Shown here piece by piece: positions 1-11,266 of a stretch of DNA of 64,000 bases; positions within the stretch are counted from its first letter, which is position 1; every line of letters begins with the position of its first letter. The notes beneath the pieces were generated by a model. It saw only the letters and a program-made list of their open reading frames with translations. It ran no database searches and was not told where the DNA came from. The position numbers and the translations under genes are program-made. Origin of the DNA: Sambucus nigra (Eukaryota > Streptophyta > Magnoliopsida > Dipsacales > Adoxaceae); assembly GCA_949130495.1 (NCBI GenBank), contig OX422210.1, positions 633,334,585-633,398,584 on the forward strand, written 5' to 3'.

Positions 1-730
1 GTATGTAGAAGGGGATGAGTATAAGAGGAAATAAGACAATGATGTATAGTGGTTCAGCCAATTTGGCCTACATCCACTGTGAGTGTGTGATCCACCAAGT
101 ATGGGCACTAATGGCCTTGGATACAATGCACATAACCCTCTCCCTCTCTCTACTGTGTGTACAAGCAGAGTTTTAGCTAGGGTTGCAGTTAATGGATCGA
201 TCCCCTGTAAGGTTGTAGGTGACAAGTATATATAGGTCTTGGGGGGTGTAGTGTACCCCCCAAGTATGCATGGTGCATGTGAATAATGATCTAGCCAATC
301 CCCTGTTGCACCTGTAGATGCCAAATGATGACATAATATTCCCTCACGTGAGGGTGCGATTTTGTTATAACGGTCTGCCACGTGTCATATGAGCCTCACG
401 CGCACTGTTCCACGCGTCTCCCAAACCACGCGCTGTCATGATATCACCCTCGGCCTATGAGCCGAGGCCGAGGGCAAAGTTTCTTCCGGTAGTGAGCCTA
501 GCCCGATTCTGGCCTCGTACTGTCGGCCTCTCGTACTGTCGGCTGGAGCCTGGTAGAGGGTCGGCCCCTCGTACTGTCGTCTGGAGCCTGGTGGAGGGTC
601 GGCCCCTCGTACTGTCGTCTGGAGCCTGGGTGAAGGGTCGTCAAGAGATTGGTGAAGGGTCGGCCCCTCGTAGGGTCGTCCGTTTTGGAGGTAATCCTCA
701 TCCAGGCTGAGGATATAAACGGGTATATCA
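1..730 (-). repeat. 3' LTR of Tat copy 1 (truncated by window start)
   Basis: It matches 11377-12107 almost base for base, with about 9 substitutions and one 1-base gap near 308. The inner end reads TGATATACC on the minus strand, the expected TG start of an LTR, directly beside a polypurine tract. It carries the same TATA box, hairpin and 38-bp repeats as the other LTR. Confidence 0.97.
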
Positions 731-752
731 ATCACCCCCCCAGCCCTTAGCC
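731..752 (-). other. Polypurine tract of Tat copy 1
   Basis: On the minus strand a purine run containing GGGCTGGGGGGG ends directly before the TG start of the 3' LTR at 730. This is the expected plus-strand priming site. Confidence 0.85.
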
Positions 753-918
753 ATAGGTGCCATTAAGATGGCTGAGGGATATTTGTTGAAATTTCGACGC
801 GTGTGATCAGTTAGGTGAGTGACACTTGGGCAGGTACTTATTGCTGTTCAAGTTTCCAAGGCATGGCGGCTGCACACTGCATGGGGCCGTGTGCCCTAAT
901 TATACCCTTCTTGGTAAA

Positions 919-976
919 TGGGCCCATTTATTACCAGAATATTTAAGAGATTTTCAAACTCTCTCTCTCCTTCTTT
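919..976 (+). promoter_or_regulatory. Promoter of the antisense gene
   Basis: A compact plant-type promoter facing away from the 3' LTR: palindromic TGGGCCCA at 919-926 (site II, a TCP-type motif), a TATA-like AATATTTAAG at 938-947, then a pyrimidine patch (CTCTCTCTCTCC) at about 960-971. The start of transcription near 970-1000 is inferred. Confidence 0.5.
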
Positions 977-1330
977 GCGCCTAAGCATTCTCTCTCTAGA
1001 AACTTATCAGCTTCCATCGCCATTTGCAGCCTTCGATTCTTCCAAGTCTTAGCAACGTTTTTTGCTCTCTTTATCAGGTACTCTCTTTCACCCAGCGCTT
1101 TCTTCTGCCTTCATTTCTATTTGTTTTTTGGGGTTGTGAGGCTGCATTCTCTTTAGGTTGTGCCATAACCTTTTTCGGCGTCTTCTCCGGTAACTGGTTC
1201 TTGGGTGTTCTTGACAAAACCATTGAGTTCCTTTGTTTGATCTAAAAGTCAAACCTGGTCAATTTCCCACTTGTTTGTAGCTAAGTTAGCTGAGTTTGGT
1301 GTAATAGCTAAGTGTAGAGTCTTCCCTTTA

Positions 1331-3681
1331 ATGCTTAGGAGGCTTTATAGCTTAGTATCTGAGTTCCCTTCCTTGAGAGAGAAGCTCTTTACCGAGATCA
1401 GACGAATAGAGGAAGAGGAAGAGAGGAGACGAGGGGCCGACCCTAATTGGGTACGACCCATCTTTCCAATTCCTCTTGCCACCATAAGACCATCTGAACC
1501 TTCTGAGTCTTATGGGTCGTCACCTCGTCCGGCCGAGACTCCCAACCCAAGTGAGATGGATGAGAGAGCCTCCTCACCAACTGGTGCTGGAACTTCTGGT
1601 AAAAGGGACACATCTGACCTTAGCCCAGGCCGAGAGGCCGAGGGTACAGCCCCCTCTGAGGCTGTCCCTGTGACAACCCTGTCTCCCCATGCCCTCCAAG
1701 TGGCTTTTCCCCAGGGTCCTCTTGCAGGTGATGAGGGGGAGAGAACTGAGGACGAGGACGATGATACAGATGATGAGGTTGATACCTCCCATGCCTCGTC
1801 CTTTATCTCCTCTGTTAGGGATCGAGACCTCCTGATATGGAGGCATATTTATGGGGTGCCCTCCGGGGTAACTATGAGGGTTCCCTCTGAGACTGAGAGG
1901 GTTTTTTATTGTCAAGAGGGAGAGGTTGCAGTCTACGAACAAATGATCAAGGTTAGAGTCAGGCTCCCTCTGCACCCTGCCATTGCAGATATTCTGTTTG
2001 CCCTCGGCGTTGCCCCCTCTCAACTTCCCCCCAACTCTTGGAGGACGATCCTTGGCTATATTTCCCTGTGGAAGAATGCCTTCACCGACGAGCCCTCGGC
2101 TGACCTATTTTTGGGCTGCTACAACATCACCTCCTCGTCCAAATAGCCTGGATATTATCATCTGGGGGCAAGGAGGTCTGAGAAGAAACTCCTCCATGTG
2201 TCATGAACTTCCAACCATGATTAGAAGAAGAGGTTTTTCTTTATCTCCGGGGAGTGGGAGCCCGTGGCCGACAGTCCGAGGGTCCCCAGGAAGTGGTCCA
2301 ACCCCTCCATGAAGGCCCGATCAGACCCTGGACTTAGCCTGGAGGAGAAGGACATCGTTGATTATCTTAGAGGACGAGGGCGAGAGGGTGACCTTGAAAA
2401 ATTTGAAGACTTGATGACCCCTCGTTCCCTCAAAGAAGCTGGTCTGAGGGTCGGCCCTCTAACTGAACTATGTGAGTTACACTGAACATTTCCTGTTCTT
2501 TGCTTTTTTCCAAGTGTTTCCTCTTTAGATCTGCACTTTTCTAACGTATCGTCCTCTTATCAGATCATCCTGCAGGTACACCAGACTATCTTTGGGAAAT
2601 GACGGCTCCCAGCTTGTTATCTGGACTGGCCAAGAAGAAGGGGAAGGAGCCTCAGCAGGCTCCGAGGAAGACAAAGGCCGCTGGGCCGACGGTGGTGGAG
2701 CCGACCACTGACAGCAATAAAAGGAAGGAGCCTGAGGCCCCTGTTGACCCTCGGCCTGATTCTCGGACGAGGGCCAGGGTTGAACCCTCTGAGGGGACGA
2801 CCTCTTCGTCCAGTATGGGGGCCTTCTGGTCTCAAAACTTGGCGCATCTGAGGGCCGATCCCTCGTCGCTCATTGCAAATCTGAGGGCAGCCAAGGCCTC
2901 AATGTTCTCTGCACCCTCGGCTGCTGACTACGACTTTTTGTCAAAGATGCCTCCAGCCAAAGTGTACGACTATGGTCTGCACTCCCTTACACAGGTATTG
3001 GCTCTGACCCATCTGTTTAATTTCATTCTTTCACTAACTGTTCCCTCGGCCCCTCTTGACATTTGTTTATTTTTTGCGCAGTCTGTTTGTGCCTTCACCT
3101 CAGCCACCAAGTGGATGGCTGAGAACCAACAGAAGTTTTATGAAGCTGAGAGGGCCATTCGGCATGAGGCCGACCTTCGGACAGAGCTTGATACTGCGAG
3201 GGCTGAGCTTGAGAGTGCTAGGACTGAGCATGCTAGGGTCCTAGATGAGCTGACGAGGCAGCACGATGCCAACCTGCAAGCCAAGGACTTGATCATCAAG
3301 GATAGGGATGAGGCTTTACTGAACATGGAAGTCAAGCACAAGACTGATCTCGCAGAAGCTGTCGGAAAAGCTGAGGCCAACGCTGTTGAAGCTTACAAGG
3401 TTTCTGACGAGTTTCAGGGCTTTGGGCTTGAATATCTGGATATGGGGATTAGGACGGCCTGTCGATGGGTCGTCCTCAGATTTGGCGACGTCGTCTCCTC
3501 GGTCCTCCATACAATTGAGGCAATCGGATTGGACGACCCTCTAATAGCTGAGGCTCTGTCTCAAGTAGAATCCCAAGTTCAAGTCGAGGGGGTCGGCACT
3601 TCTGAAGATCACCCAGTTCTGGTTATTGAGGAAACCACTCCTGTAGACGTTGAGGCTCTGCCCTCTGACATCGTCCCTTAG
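1331..3681 (+). pseudogene. Antisense gene of the Tat element (Transposase_28/PF04195 type), with introns and three stops
   Basis: Transcribed against gag-pol; function unknown, named by family only. A likely 5' UTR intron is 1078-1280 and the first good ATG is 1331. The N-terminal part has an acidic run (EDEDDDTDDE), then the family core LPLHP...LGVAPSQL...NSWR near 1960-2040. The frame continues through stops at 2144-2146 (TAG), 2204-2206 (TGA) and 2222-2224 (TAG) into KKRFFFISGEWEP, which reads as the same domain. Two introns fit by phase: 2472-2563 (GTGAGT...CAG) and 2995-3081 (87 bp, no stop, in frame). The last exon encodes a long coiled coil (about 3120-3400) and ends at 3681. A sense-strand retrotransposon RNA would not remove these introns, which explains their survival. 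The stops make this copy a pseudogene unless read through. Confidence 0.8.
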
Positions 3682-3869
3682 GGTGGCTGTCTGTAGCCCA
3701 TACCCTCATAGTGTACTTATTGTTTTTTTTCTCTATTTTGTAAAACACTTGGATATTTTGTGTAATACTTTAATCAATATCATCGTCTTCTTCTACTGTC
3801 TTCCATATTTACTGCTTTTATGGTTTTCTCTTTGTTGGTTTGCTATCTTTGTTAATGCCACCAACCTTT
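3682..3869 (+). other. AT-rich 3' UTR-like stretch of the antisense gene
   Basis: T-rich sequence between the antisense gene stop and the tandem array. I see no clear AATAAA signal and no coding. Confidence 0.4.
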
Positions 3870-4430
3870 CCCTCGTCTTTCTTGAGGACAGTGGTGGGGT
3901 CGTCCCCTCCACTGGCCCCCATTATAGCCGAGGGATCATCTTACCAATTTAATGGGTTTAAAGTCTTCCCTCGTCTTTCTTGAGGACAGTGGTGGGGTCG
4001 TCCCCTCCACTGGTCCCCATTATAGCCGAGGGATCAACTTACCAATTTAATGGATTTTAAAGTCTTCCCTCGTCTTTCTTGAGGACAGTGGTGGGGTCGT
4101 CCCCTCCACTGGTCCCCATTATAGCCGAGGGATCAACTTACCAATTTAATGGATTTTAATGTCTTCCCTCGTCTTTCTTGAGGACAGTGGTGGGGTCGTC
4201 CCCTCCACTGGTCCCCATTATAGCCGAGGGATCAACTTACCAATTTAATGGATTTTGATGTCTTCCCTCGTCTTTCTTGAGGACAGTGGTGGGGTCGTCC
4301 CCTCCACTGGCCCCCATTACAGCCGAGGGATCAACTTACCAATTTAATGGATTTTAATGTCTTCCCTCGTCTTTCTTGAGGACAGTGGTGGGGTCGTCCC
4401 CTCAACTGGTCCCCATTATAGCCGAGGGTG
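3870..4430. repeat. 99-bp minisatellite, six copies
   Basis: Units begin CCCTCGTCTTTCTTGAGG at 3870, 3968, 4067, 4166, 4265 and 4364 (spacings 98, 99, 99, 99, 99). Units differ at only a few bases; the last is cut off after GCCGAGGG. The array sits between the antisense gene and the end of pol, the variable 3' UTR where Tat elements are known to grow tandem repeats that can seed satellites. Confidence 0.95.
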
Positions 4431-4569
4431 GTTCTCTGTAGATGTTTCCATGCGTGTTAGAACTGATAACCACAGGATGAGGGGAAACACTGATATTTCT
4501 CATTAATTTTCAAAGTGTTCTGTTGGAGAAACTCTTATTACAATTATGGTCTTTCAAAACCTTACAACA

Positions 4570-7500
4570 CTACTGATAGTATTTCTTCAAATGGTCTGCA
4601 TTCCAGGGATTGGAAAAAGGTTCCCCATCTAGTTTTTCTAGTCTATAGGTCCCAGGGACAACTTCATCAATGACCCTATATGGGCCATGCCTGTTAGGAT
4701 GAAGCTTGTTGGGCTTTTGCCAAGTCTTCTTGAGGACCAAGTCCCCCACTGCGATTGGCCTCTGTTTCACCCTCTGATTGTAGAACCTTGCGGTCCTCTG
4801 TTGGTAAGCGGCCTGCCTTATCTCAGCGTTCTCCCTTCTTTCCTCAATCAGGTCCAAGTCGAGTCTCCTCTCCTCCGCATTTTTCTGGGGGTCATACACC
4901 TGGACTCTATGCATAGGAAACTCAATCTCGGTGGGGATGACGGCTTCTGATCCATAAGCTAGCATGAATGGAGTCTCCCCGGTAGAAGTCCTCACTGTCG
5001 TCCTGTATGCCCATAACATGGCATATAACTCCTCGACCCATCTTCCTTTTGCCTCCTCAAGCCTCTTCTTGATTCCATCTAGGATTGTCCTGTTTGTAAC
5101 TTCTGTTTGCCCATTGGCCTGAGGTCGGCCAGGGGTGGAGAAAAATTGTTTGATACTTACCCTCTCACAGTACTTCTGTAGAGAGGCATTCTTGAACTGA
5201 GTCCCGTTATTCGAGATGAGGGTGTTGGGGAGACCATATCTGCATATAATATTTTTCCAGATGAACTGGAAGGTCTTCTGCTCGGTGATCGTCACCATCG
5301 GCTCCGCCTCCACCCATTTTGAAAAATAGTCAATGGTTACGATGAGGGATCATAGTTATTAATGGCCCTAGGCAAGGGTCCTACTAGGTCGATCCCCCAC
5401 ACTGCAAATGGACATGGGGATGTAATGGAAGTAAGAGGCTGATGGGGCTGGTGAGGGATGGTGGCAAACCTTTGACATTTGTCGCACCTTTTTACGTATG
5501 CCGCTGCGTCTTTTCCCAAGGTCGGCCACCAGTACCCCTGGGTGATCACCCTCTTCGCTAAGGATCTGCCCCCGATGTGGCTTGAGCACGATCCATCGTG
5601 CACATCTTGCAAGATGGAAGGGACTTCTGAGAGATGCACACACCTAAGTAAGGGGAGCAAAAACCCCTTTTTGTACAAGGTGTCTCCGATGACAGTGAAT
5701 TTTGCAACCCTGTACCTCAGCTTCTTTCTTTCTTGCCTTGCTTCTGGCATCTCACCCTCTTTAATGTATCTGATCAGGGGGTCCATCCACGAAGCTTCTT
5801 GAGAAACATTTAGGCATTTGCTGAGTGTTCCCTCAGCGTCCTCAATAGTTGGCCGAAGCAAAATTTCTACTGGGACCATCCTCCTGATGTATGTTCTTGT
5901 TGCCGAGGCCAACCTAGCAAGGGCATCAGCACGGCCATTGTCGAGCCTAGGTACCCTCCTAAATTTTGCTTCTCTGAAGCCCTTCAGTAATGACCTCACC
6001 TTCTCAAGGTACCTAGCCATCCTCTCGTCCTTAGCCTCGTAGGCTCCTAGTATCTGATTCACTACTAGCCTTGAATCACTATGGACCAAAATCTGGCCGA
6101 CACTAAGAGACTTAGCCAAGGAGAGGCCTGCTATTAAGGCCTCATATTCAGCCTCGTTATTGGAGGCTTTGAAGTTGAACCTCAGGGCATATTCAACGTT
6201 TGTGCCATTGGGTGCTGATAGTATCAGTCCAGCTCCACTTCCGCTGTCACAGGAGGACCCGTCAACGAAGAGGCTCCACAGAGTCTTTTCCTCTGAAAAA
6301 TTTCTCTCAGAGAAGGACCCCTGTCTAAAGATGTACCTTCCCTCTTCGTTTTCGGTCGCTTTCCTTCTAGCGGTGCTTGTCTCAGCCCTATTTGCGGGTG
6401 TGTCAGCGGGTCTGTCTTCTGTATCCGTCTTCCCGAGGGTCTCACCCTCGGCCTCATCATCTTCCCAAGTGAACTCAGCCACGAAGTCTGCCAATGCCTG
6501 CCCCTTAATGGCCGTCCTAGGCTGATACACAATGTCGAACTCCCCCAGCTCTATAGCCCAGGCCATCAACCTACCTGGTTTTTCTGGCTTGTGCAGGGCC
6601 TGCCTAAGAGGAGAGTCAGTGAGGATGACCATTGTATGGGACTGAAAGTACGGCTTCATCTTCCTTGAGGCATGGATCAAGGCGTAGGCCAACTTCTCCA
6701 TCCTCGGGTATCTTTGCTCTGCCCCCTGGAGTGCCTTGCTGTTAAAATACACAGGCTTTTGTATCCCGTCCTCGTCTCTCACAATAGCTGCACTCATGGC
6801 CGACTCTGAGACGACGAGGTACATATAAAGTCGTTCACCTTGCACGGGTCGTGACAGCAGCAAGGGAGACCCCAAGTATAACTTTAGGTCCCTGAAAGCC
6901 TCATCACACTCTTCGCTCCATTCGAAGGCCTTCCTAAGGATCTTGAAGAATGGCAAACACTTGTCTGTGGCTCTGGACACGAACCTGTTCAAGGCAGCAA
7001 CTCTCCCTGTGAGTCTCTGAACGTCTTTAATGGACTTGGGGGTCTTCATCTCAATAAGGGCCTTTATCTTTTCAGGATTGGCCTCGATGCCTCTTTGGTT
7101 GACAATGAACCCCAAGAACTTCCCGGCCCCGACCCCGAAGACACACTTGGCCGGATTAAGCTTCATCTGATATTTGTCCATCGTATTAAAGGTCCTCTCC
7201 AGGTCTGCCACATGATCCTCTGCCTTCAGACTCTTAGTCAGCATGTCGTCTACGTAGACCTCCATAGACTTCCCAATTTGATCTTCAAACATTTTATTTA
7301 TGGGGCGCTGGTACGTTGCCCCCGAATTTTTTAGGCCAAAGGGCATGACCCTGTAACAGTATGTCCCCTTGTCAGTGATGAAGGCGGTCCTCTCCGAGTC
7401 TTCAGGGTTCACAAAAATCTGGTTATACCCCGAGTAGGCATTCATAAAACTCATGAGCTCATGGCCTGCGGTAGCGTCTACCATCTGGTCGATGCGGGAG

Positions 7501-8611
7501 AGAGGGAAGCTGTCTTTGGGACAATGGTTGTTGAGGTCTGGGAAGTCCACGCACATTCTCCACTTGTCGTTGGCCTTTGGGACAATGACTGCATTGGACA
7601 ACCATTCAGGGTAGATGACCTCTCTGATAAATTCAGCGTCTTCTAATTTTTTGACCTCGTCCCTGATGACCTCATATTTTTCTCTGGAGTAAATTCTCCT
7701 CTTCTGCTTCACCGGCTTCACTCCCTCTACCACATTGAGCTTGTGGCACATGATTTCAGGGTCAATCCCTGGCATATCTACATGACTCCAGGCGAAGACG
7801 CTTCGCCTTCTCCTCAACAGTTTAATGAGGTCTTCCTTGATGTTGGGCTTCAGAGACTTTCCAACTTGGACGGTTTTTTCCGTGTCATCCTCATCGAGGA
7901 TGATGGATTCTACCTCTTCCGCAGCCTCTCCTTTCTTCAGCTTCGTTTCATCTCTGGGGTCTAGGGTATCAATATTATAAGTGGTTGTGACCTTCTTGTG
8001 TGCCTCCCTTTCTTCAGCGGAGTTGTAGTAACATTCTCTCGCTGTCGTCTGGTCTCCCTGAACTTCCCCCACCCCGTAAGGTGTAGGAAATTTGATCATC
8101 TGATGGACCGTAGACGGCACAGCTTCAAACCCCTTGAGGGCCACACGCCCCAGTATGATGTTGTAGGCCGAAAACACCTGCTCATCCATCACAAAGAAAC
8201 TGACCTTCTTGGTGAGCCATCTCGGCCACTCGTCCCCCATCCTCACATCGGCCTCATATACCCCAAGGGGATGAACCTTTTCCCCACTGAACCCAATCAA
8301 TTGATGATGGTAGGGGACGAGTCTAGCACGGCTGAGACCCAAGGCCTTGAAGCATGGCCAAAACATCACATCTGCAGAGCTACCCCCATCTACCAAGATC
8401 CTCGGCACCTCGCATCCGTGCACCCTGGTAGTGATGAGGAGAGGGTCATCATGTGGGGATAAGAGGCCTTTGAAGTCTATCCTTAAAAACCCTACTATCA
8501 GTGTGTCCATATCAACCGTCTTCCTCTTTTCTGACTTGACCTCCAGGGAGGTTGCGTGTACCGTCTTCGTCACTGCCTTTGCCTGAGCCACATGGGCCTT
8601 CCTGTCGGTGA
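4570..8611 (-). pseudogene. pol: pol of Tat copy 1: protease, RT, RNase H, second RNase H, integrase
   Basis: The first 1,084 codons are open from 8591 to 5337. Residues counted from 8591: aspartic protease with LVDGGSSADV at about 66-75; RT with MCVDFPDLN at about 346-354 and YVDD at 446-449; RNase H near 640-720; second RNase H after about 800 with intact D, E, D, D positions (FVDGSS, NNEAEYEAL, HSDSRL, GRADAL); then the integrase HHCC finger and first catalytic D (WGIDLVGP). A one-base frameshift near 5337-5345 moves the rest of integrase to another frame (5313-4570). The RT residue normally Asp in the SF-D-A-SGYN motif is Asn (codon 7440-7442), and the second integrase Asp is Asn (codon 5209-5211, ISNNGTQF). 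The third acidic residue (GQTEV) is kept. Cannot be functional as it stands. Confidence 0.95.
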
Positions 8612-8619
8612 CCTCAGAC

Positions 8620-9196
8620 TAGACCTGTCAAAATACACGATAACCCGTTAACACGACACGACCCGACACGAAATTATAAGTTAATGGGTTTACCCTTATT
8701 GGGTTTGGGTCATTAACGGGTTGACACGGTAGACCCGTTAACACTAACGGTTCGGGTTTGGAAATTTACCTGTACCCGTTTTAACCCTTTTCTACCCGTT
8801 AACACCCGTTAACACTAACGGGTACTATAGGGTCACCCAACCCGTACCCAATAATAATAACCATTAAAACCCATTATTTCTAAATCTTTAAAGACTAACG
8901 GGTGATATAGGGTCACCCAATCTATACCCAATAAAAATTACAATTAAAACCCATTATTTTTAAAGTATTGAAGACTAACGGGTATTATAGGGTCACCCAA
9001 CCCGTTACCCATTTCGACCCAAAATGATTCATTAATATTAACGGGTGTTAACGGTTTGGGTCGTGTACCCGTTAATATTAACGGGTCGTGTTTGGGTATT
9101 GTTATTAGACCCGTTAGGCTTAACGGGTCGTGTATGGGTTAGGGTGTTTTGACCCGTAACCCGTACACGACCCAAACCGACCCGTTGACAGGTCTA
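8620..9196. mobile_element. hAT-type MITE inserted at the gag-pol junction
   Basis: 577 bp with perfect 12-bp terminal inverted repeats (TAGACCTGTCAA at the left, its complement at the right). It is flanked by a perfect 8-bp target duplication CCTCAGAC at 8612-8619 and 9197-9204. An 8-bp duplication with TAG...CTA ends is the hAT signature. There is no transposase. The inside is AT-rich and full of ACCCGTTAA / AACGGGT motifs, with an approximately 81-bp block repeated from about 8816, 8897 and 8977. It splits the gag-pol reading frame and so landed after the retrotransposon. Confidence 0.95.
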
Positions 9197-9204
9197 CCTC
9201 AGAC

Positions 9205-11102
9205 CCTCCTCCTGCAAGTTCCCCGGAGATCATTCCCACTCCGAGCGAGATCATATTAAGCGTCTTGACAGGGCCGTGGTCGTCTCTCGGTGGGAGGTCA
9301 GGGTCGTCCTCATCATCAGAAGGGTCGTCCCCTCTTTTTTGAGGACCTTCTCTGCATGCATCGCCTCGCTTCTTTCTGGGGTCGTCCCCTCGGCCCCTCT
9401 TGAAGGCACCTTTGTCGACGTACTTTCTCAGCTTTCCTTCCTTCAGCATCTTCTCAATTTCGTCTTTCAGAGCAAAGCATTTATCCGTTACGTGGCCGTG
9501 GTCTTGGTGAAATTCACACCACAGGTTCTTATTCCTCTTGCCGGGGGCTGCCCTCAGCTTCTCAGGATACTTCAGCGTCCGGTCACTCTTTATCTCATTG
9601 AGGATCTATTCACAGCTGACCGTCAGAGGGGTGTACCCAGTGAACTTGTCATCCGTGGACCTCTTCTTCCCCTCTTTGTTCTTCTTAGGGTATTTACACC
9701 CACTTGCACCTCCTCTTTCGTCCTCATATTTTGCAGCTATCGCCTCTTCGGCGTTCATCACCTTTCCTGTCGTCGACAACAGTTCAGCCATCGTCCTCGG
9801 AGGGTCTTCAGCAAGTTTCCATAACAGCTTCCCCTTTTGGAGTCCTCCAATCAGGGCTGTCATAGCTATGCTCTCCTCATAGTCTTCCACCTCTAGCTTC
9901 TCCTTATTGAATCTGGCTATGTAGTCCCTCAGACTTTCACTCTTCCCCTGCTTAACATAGAGCAGGTGGGTGGTCTTCTTCTGTGGCCTCACCCCAAAGC
10001 AGAAGTTATGGATGAACAGGTCTGCCAACTGCTTAAAGTTTTCAATGGAATTTTTTGGAAGAGACGTGTACCAGACATGCGCAGCCCCTGTCAAGGTACC
10101 AGAGAAGGCACGACACCTCATCTCATCTGAGATAGAGTATATGACTACCGCCGACTGATACATCTCCACGTGGTGGACGGGGTTGGTGCTCCCGTCATAC
10201 CTTGGGGTGACCACAGGTGGCTTGAACTTTGACGGCGTGGGGAAGTTGACTATCTTTGCCACAAAGGGTGAGCCTATGGTGTATCCCCTCTGAAGAGGGT
10301 CTCGGCTTTTCAAAATATCACCGATCTTATCCTCTAACCGCTGGATTGAGTCATTCCAGGGCCTCACAGGGTTGGCCTGGCCGATGTTATCCCCCGCTGC
10401 CTCTCCGAGGTGAACGGAGGGTTCTGCTGCAGCAGGCCTGTGTCGGCTATTTACTTCCCTTTGGCCATCATCTCGTCCTCGGGGTCGGCCATCTGCTGCC
10501 TCCCTCCTGGATCTCGCAGCGCTTCTTGGCCTGAACAACTGTTCCCGTAGGTCATTTACTGGGCCTAGCCTCTCAAAGGCCGACCCCCTGCTCAAGCGAT
10601 CAAAAGCAGAGCCTCTTGGGCGATCATCAGGGTTTGGTCTCCCACACTTTTCCCTACTGTCCTGGAGGGGTCGTACAGTATTGTTGGAGACCTCGTAAGG
10701 TTCCCAGCACTCTATAGGAGCCTCCTCCCCCTCCAGATCTCCATACCTATCCTCAAGGCAAGGGTTTTATTGCCTCCCCAGGCATAGACGCCGGGGGTCA
10801 GCAACATCCCTACGCCGCTGAGGGGGTAGCAGGTCTTTGCGTGGTGCCTGGGGTGGTCCCCTGGCCTCATGCTGCCCTGGAACTGCTGCTGGAGTAATCA
10901 TCTCAGGTGAAACCCCTGGTGCTCTCAATATGTTCTGGCTTAGAGCTGTAAACTTCTCCTGCATCATCCGCTGGCTTGCTGCCAGAGACTTTAAGGCGGC
11001 CGCCACATCAGCCATCTCAGACTGAGGCGGTGGCTGACTGGAACTGGGTCTTCCCCCATCATCCGGCAGGGGAAGTGGTGGTGGTGGCATCTCAGGTGCC
11101 AT
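9205..11102 (-). pseudogene. gag: gag of Tat copy 1, broken by two in-frame stops
   Basis: Structural protein of the retrotransposon particle. Reading starts at the ATG 11102-11100, with a proline- and glutamine-rich N-terminus. The same frame then runs past a TAA at 10767-10769 and a TAG at 9606-9608 to the MITE. The middle part has the plant Tat gag core (YDGSTNPVHHVEMY, AFSGTLTGAAHVWYTSLP, LRDYIARFNKEKLEVEDY). After the second stop a CHHC-type knuckle follows (C-x3-H-x4-H-x4-C in the stretch CEFHQDHGHVTDKC). Both stops are one C-to-T change from glutamine codons. The frame after the MITE continues directly into pol, so gag and pol were probably one open frame of about 2,170 codons. The product is now truncated. 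Confidence 0.9.
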
Positions 11103-11266
11103 GTGCTTGAGCTATGAAAAGTTGAACTGAAGAAAAGACTGGTGAGCTTGGGAACCTTAGTGGGTCTCTTTCAATGGTGAAACACCTCCTCTAAGGGGGA
11201 GCGTTGGTTCACCACCAGAGTGCCCAGTGAGGTCAAGCTGTACCAAGGAAGAGATGTCTTCTCGTT

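Noticed and set aside
436..735. Open stretches on both strands in the Tat LTR (also 11815-12108)
   Set aside because: They arise from the GC-rich 38-bp minisatellite, which lacks stops in several frames.
3870..4430. Regular 99-bp repeats as a possible CRISPR array
   Set aside because: The units are head-to-tail without unique spacers, and the genome is a plant.
5479..8586. Several plus-strand open stretches of 60-154 codons opposite pol
   Set aside because: They are shadows of the long minus-strand pol frame, with no independent features.
8640..9180. AACGGGT / ACCCGTTAA motifs as interstitial telomere repeats
   Set aside because: They are irregular, do not match the plant TTTAGGG unit and are bounded by hAT ends and an 8-bp duplication.
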